Below, piece by piece: positions 61,494-64,000 of a DNA stretch of 64,000 nucleotides. The notes under the pieces were generated by a model. It was not told the origin of the DNA. It did no database searches and saw only the letters and a list, made by a program, of their open reading frames with translations. Both the position numbers and the translations under genes were made by a program. The stretch spans positions 1 to 64,000 of the forward strand of contig QEVP01000008.1 in assembly GCA_003576765.1 (NCBI GenBank). The letters are read 5' to 3'. Within the stretch, counting starts at the first letter, position 1, and every line of letters begins with the position of its first letter. The DNA is from Pseudomonadota bacterium. Lineage in GTDB: Bacteria > Pseudomonadota > Alphaproteobacteria > Rhizobiales > Xanthobacteraceae.

Positions 61494-61802
61494 ATGCTGG
61501 GCACCCTGATCGCTTCGTTGGACGATCCTGCCGTGGTGACGCGGCTTGTTGCGCTGCTCGACGAGCCGGACCTTACGGCACGGCTCGAAGCGGCAGCCGG
61601 TTCGCTCGGCCGCGCGCCGGCGGAGGTGACTGCCTCGCTGGTGCGGACCTTTGTCGAGACCGCGTCCGACGACGTGTGGCTGCAACTGATCGGCATCATG
61701 AACCGTGCCGACGATCCGACGCTGGCGGCGATCCGCGCCATTTTGACCAAGGCGCTGCCGGAAGCGGCAGTGACGATCGTTAAGTCGTCTTTCCCGGCGT
61801 GA
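61494..61802 (+). CDS. Unknown small protein at the end of the nar operon
   Basis: Protein of 102 aa, 9 nt after the isomerase. Predicted all-helical: MLGTLIASLDDPAVVTRLVA, GRAPAEVTASLVRTFVETAS, DDVWLQLIGIMNRADDPTLA. No signal peptide or Cys. I do not recognise a family. The tight spacing and strand make it a likely last member of the nar transcript, possibly another assembly or regulatory factor. Confidence 0.72.
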   Translation: MLGTLIASLDDPAVVTRLVALLDEPDLTARLEAAAGSLGRAPAEVTASLVRTFVETASDDVWLQLIGIMNRADDPTLAAIRAILTKALPEAAVTIVKSSFPA

Positions 61803-61808
61803 GATTAC

Positions 61809-62813
61809 TCATCCCGACCGTACCTGGAGCATGATCTTGCCGACATGGGCGCTCGATTCCATCAAGGCGTGCGCCGCGCCGGCTTCCTCCAGCGGAAACA
61901 CCTTGTGGATGACCGGCTTCACCGCGCCGCTTTCCAGCAGCGGCCAGACATTCTCGCGCAAGGCATCGGCAACCAGGCGCTTCAGCGCAACGGAGCGGGC
62001 GCGCAGCGTCGAGCCGGTGAAGGTCAGCCGCCGCAGCATCAGCGGCATCAGGTCGAGGTTGGCGCGGCTGCCTTGCAGGAAGGCGATCTGCACCAGCCGC
62101 CCTTCGATTGCCAGCGCCGCAAAGTTCTTCTGGATGTAATCGCCGCCCACCATGTCGAGGATGACGTTGACGCCGTTGCCGCCGGTGAGGCGGGCAACCT
62201 CCTGCACGAAGTTCTGCGTGCGGTAGTTGATGGCGGCGCTAGCGCCGAGCGACCGGCAGAAGTCGCATTTGTCGTCCGAGCCGGCCGTGGCGTAGACGGT
62301 CGCGCCGAGCTGTTTGGCAAGCTGAATCGCCGTCGAGCCGATACCCGACGAGCCGCCGTGAATGAGCACGCTTTCGCCGCGCGCGAGCCGCCCGCGCGTG
62401 ATCATGTTGTCGTACACGGTGAAATAGGTTTCGGGCACGCCTCCGGCCTCGAGCAGCGACAACGGCTTGGGAACGGGAAGGCACAGCGGATAATCGGCGA
62501 TTGCGTATTCGGCGTAGCCGCCGCTCACCACCAGCGCGCAGATGTCGGTGCCGGTCGCGTTTTGCGGCACGCCGTCGCCGACGGCGACGATGCGGCCCGA
62601 GATTTCGAGGCCCGGAATGTCGGTGGCGCCGGGCGGCGGCGGATAGTTGCCGGCGCGTTGCAGGCAGTCGGGACGGTTGACGCCGGCGGCCGCCACTTCG
62701 ACCAGCACCTGCCCGGGGCCGGGCTGCGGCACGGCTGCGGTTTCGAGACCGATCACCTCGGGCCCGCCGGCGCCGTTGAAGCGAACCTGGCGCATCGTTG
62801 AGGGAATGGTCAT
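61809..62813 (-). CDS. NAD(P)H quinone oxidoreductase, MDR family (PIG3-like)
   Basis: Protein of 334 aa. GroES-like catalytic domain at about 1-125: MRQVRFNGAGGPEVIGLETA, VEVAAAGVNRPDCLQRAGNYPP, GATDIPGLEISGRIVAVGDG. Nucleotide-binding fold: SVLIHGGSSGIGSTAIQLAK, VNVILDMVGGDYIQKNFAAL. There are no zinc Cys/His groups, so it is the zinc-free quinone reductase class, reducing quinones or enones with NADPH. Convergent with the nar operon, 6 nt apart. Confidence 0.92.
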   Translation of the reverse strand: MTIPSTMRQVRFNGAGGPEVIGLETAAVPQPGPGQVLVEVAAAGVNRPDCLQRAGNYPPPPGATDIPGLEISGRIVAVGDGVPQNATGTDICALVVSGGYAEYAIADYPLCLPVPKPLSLLEAGGVPETYFTVYDNMITRGRLARGESVLIHGGSSGIGSTAIQLAKQLGATVYATAGSDDKCDFCRSLGASAAINYRTQNFVQEVARLTGGNGVNVILDMVGGDYIQKNFAALAIEGRLVQIAFLQGSRANLDLMPLMLRRLTFTGSTLRARSVALKRLVADALRENVWPLLESGAVKPVIHKVFPLEEAGAAHALMESSAHVGKIMLQVRSG

Positions 62814-63070
62814 CGCGTTATCCTCCGCTGCATCTGGAGCTTTGTTTTCGATGGAATTCTGGTCGCCGTTGAGCGGTGCGTTCTGCGCCGGAAACCCTTA
62901 GCCTGCAAGATTCATTGCCGGCCGCCAATCCACGTGTTTCAACGCGTTTTCCCCGTGCCGGGCAGTTCTACCTTGGTTTACGCGTCATGGGAAAGGCCGC
63001 AGGCGGGCCGGCCGGGGTGCTGATGATCGCCGAGAAGGCCGACATGATCGCGGCCGCCGCACGCTCCTAG

Positions 63071-64000
63071 TCAGGAGCGGAGATCGCGCCTGACCTCGGT
63101 GACGCTCGGATCGTCGGCATTGGCGGAGACCGTGAATCCAAGCTCGCGGCACATTTGCAGCATGGCGACGTTGTCGTTCAGCACCTGTCCCGTCAGCGCC
63201 GTCAGCCCTTCGGCGCGGGCGTAGCGGATCAGCAATTGCATCAGGGCAAAGCCCAGCCCGCGGCCCTTGAGGTCGGAACGGACCAGCACGGCATATTCTG
63301 CGGTCTCATACAGCGAGTCGGAGTGCAGGCGGACCACGCCGGCGATCGCCTGCGTTGCCGTCTCGTATGCCACGAATGCCATGGAGCGCGCATAGTCGAG
63401 TTGCGTCAGGCGGGCGATGAACGGATGGGTAAATTCCTTCAACGTCCCGAGGAAGCGCAGCCTGAGGTCGGCGGCATCGATCGTATCGAGGAAGCTGCGC
63501 AGCGCCGGTTCGTCCTCCGGGCGGATCGGGCGGTAGGTGACGTGCATGTCCTTGACGTCGAGATCGCCCTGCCAGGCCGATGGATAGGGGCGGATGGCAA
63601 GCCGCGTCTGCCCGGCGAACAGTGCCTGCGGCGGCGCGATGGCGAACCGCGCGTCGAGCGCCAGCACGCCGGTCTCGTCGGCGATCAACGGGTTGATGTC
63701 GAGTTCGCGGATCTCAGGAAGATCGACCGCCATCTGCGACAGCTTCACCAGCGTCAGCGCCACCTCGTCGGGCTTGACCGCCGGCACGTCGCGATAGGCG
63801 CGCAACAATTTTGCCACGCGGGTGCGCTCGATCAGGTCGCGGGCGAGCGCGAGGTCGAGCGGCGGCAGCGCCAGCGCCTTGTCGTCGATGATCTCGACCG
63901 CGGTGCCGCCGTGGCCGAACACCATGACCGGGCCGAAGGTCGGATCGTCGGCGATGCCGAGGATCACTTCGCGCGCCTTGGGCCGCACGATCATCGGCTG
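63071..64000 (-). CDS. ADP-forming acyl-CoA synthetase / GNAT acetyltransferase fusion, C-terminal part
   Basis: The reading frame enters from the right window edge; the N-terminus is missing. The first part (MIVRPKAREVILGIADDPTF, GPVMVFGHGGTAVEIIDD, DINPLIADETGVLALDARF) is the ATP-grasp end of an ADP-forming acetyl-CoA synthetase-like protein. The last 160 residues are a GNAT domain: TYRPIRPEDEPALRSFLDT, the acetyl-CoA loop VRSDLKGRGLGFALMQLLI and LNDNVAMLQMCRELGF. This is the Pat-type protein lysine acetyltransferase layout, which controls acetyl-CoA synthetase and other enzymes. Confidence 0.9.
   Translation of the reverse strand, partial: QPMIVRPKAREVILGIADDPTFGPVMVFGHGGTAVEIIDDKALALPPLDLALARDLIERTRVAKLLRAYRDVPAVKPDEVALTLVKLSQMAVDLPEIRELDINPLIADETGVLALDARFAIAPPQALFAGQTRLAIRPYPSAWQGDLDVKDMHVTYRPIRPEDEPALRSFLDTIDAADLRLRFLGTLKEFTHPFIARLTQLDYARSMAFVAYETATQAIAGVVRLHSDSLYETAEYAVLVRSDLKGRGLGFALMQLLIRYARAEGLTALTGQVLNDNVAMLQMCRELGFTVSANADDPSVTEVRRDLRS

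Noticed and set aside
61828..61843. Another copy of the GAGCATGATC repeat
   Set aside because: The sequence GGAGCATGATC here is part of the quinone oxidoreductase coding sequence (MLQVRSG end) and lacks the inverted partner.
62876..63070. 64-codon open frame between the quinone oxidoreductase and the GNAT gene
   Set aside because: No ribosome-binding site, no family and atypical composition. I see no gene in 62814-63070.

Overview
This is a GC-rich alphaproteobacterial chromosomal window. The circularly permuted two-piece tmRNA with tag ANDNYAPVAQAA, the class 2 PyrD, the fumC-DUF4169-RHH group, the hflK-hflC-DUF2065-degP order and dispersed CTCCCC/GGGGAG palindromes all point to Rhizobiales, most likely the Bradyrhizobium/Rhodopseudomonas group (inference). 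Most of the window is core genome. I see no prophage, insertion sequence, CRISPR array or recognisable defence island.

Layout. 1-5000: the 5' end of prfA, a molybdate-type ABC transporter (binding protein and permease on -, ATPase divergent on +), then ptsP (EI-Ntr). 5357-13077: a small membrane protein, a MATE exporter, DUF952-pyrD, an S24 repressor, a TauE/SafE exporter, pepP and prmA. 13078-18773: an intergenic cluster of DnaA-box-like sequences, a PYROXD2-like flavoprotein, a membrane/spermidine-synthase-like fusion, an L,D-transpeptidase and a glycine-rich secreted protein. 18774-27734: palindromes and a 15-nt tandem repeat, uvrD carrying an in-frame palindrome-derived insert, DUF1328, a thioesterase, a GlcD-type oxidase and a giant AsmA protein. 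27738-31378: two RHH paralogues, DUF4169, fumC, sspB and ssrA, all on the minus strand. 31510-37048: thyA-folA and hflK-hflC-DUF2065-degP. 37080-44252: a porin-like stub, two VOC proteins, small membrane and secreted proteins, a TAXI-TRAP uptake system and dsbB. 44406-49373: tRNA-Leu(CAA), a SIMPL protein, small unknown genes, a hydrolase/dehydrogenase pair with a GntR regulator, and another unknown gene. 49508-61802: an anaerobic module of hemN divergent from narK-narGHJI-PpiC-unknown, sharing an FNR/FixK-type box. 61809-64000: a quinone oxidoreductase and the C-terminal part of an ADP-forming acyl-CoA synthetase/GNAT protein.

Functional links. ssrA (tagging of stalled translation products) lies next to sspB (delivery of tagged proteins to ClpXP). 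thyA and folA are translationally coupled in the folate cycle. HflKC and DegP form a membrane/periplasm protein quality-control group. The nar module makes a membrane nitrate reductase, its chaperone, a fused nitrate/nitrite transporter and an oxygen-independent haem enzyme. NarG needs a molybdenum cofactor, which may relate to the molybdate-type transporter at the window start, but that link is only inference.

The strongest second-look items are the uvrD insertion, the palindrome family with a perfect 24-bp hairpin after degP, the 15-nt tandem repeat, the DnaA-box cluster, the atypical Mod-like binding protein with an operator-like palindrome, and the extra genes at the end of the nar operon. 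I did not find a convincing wholly new multi-gene system.
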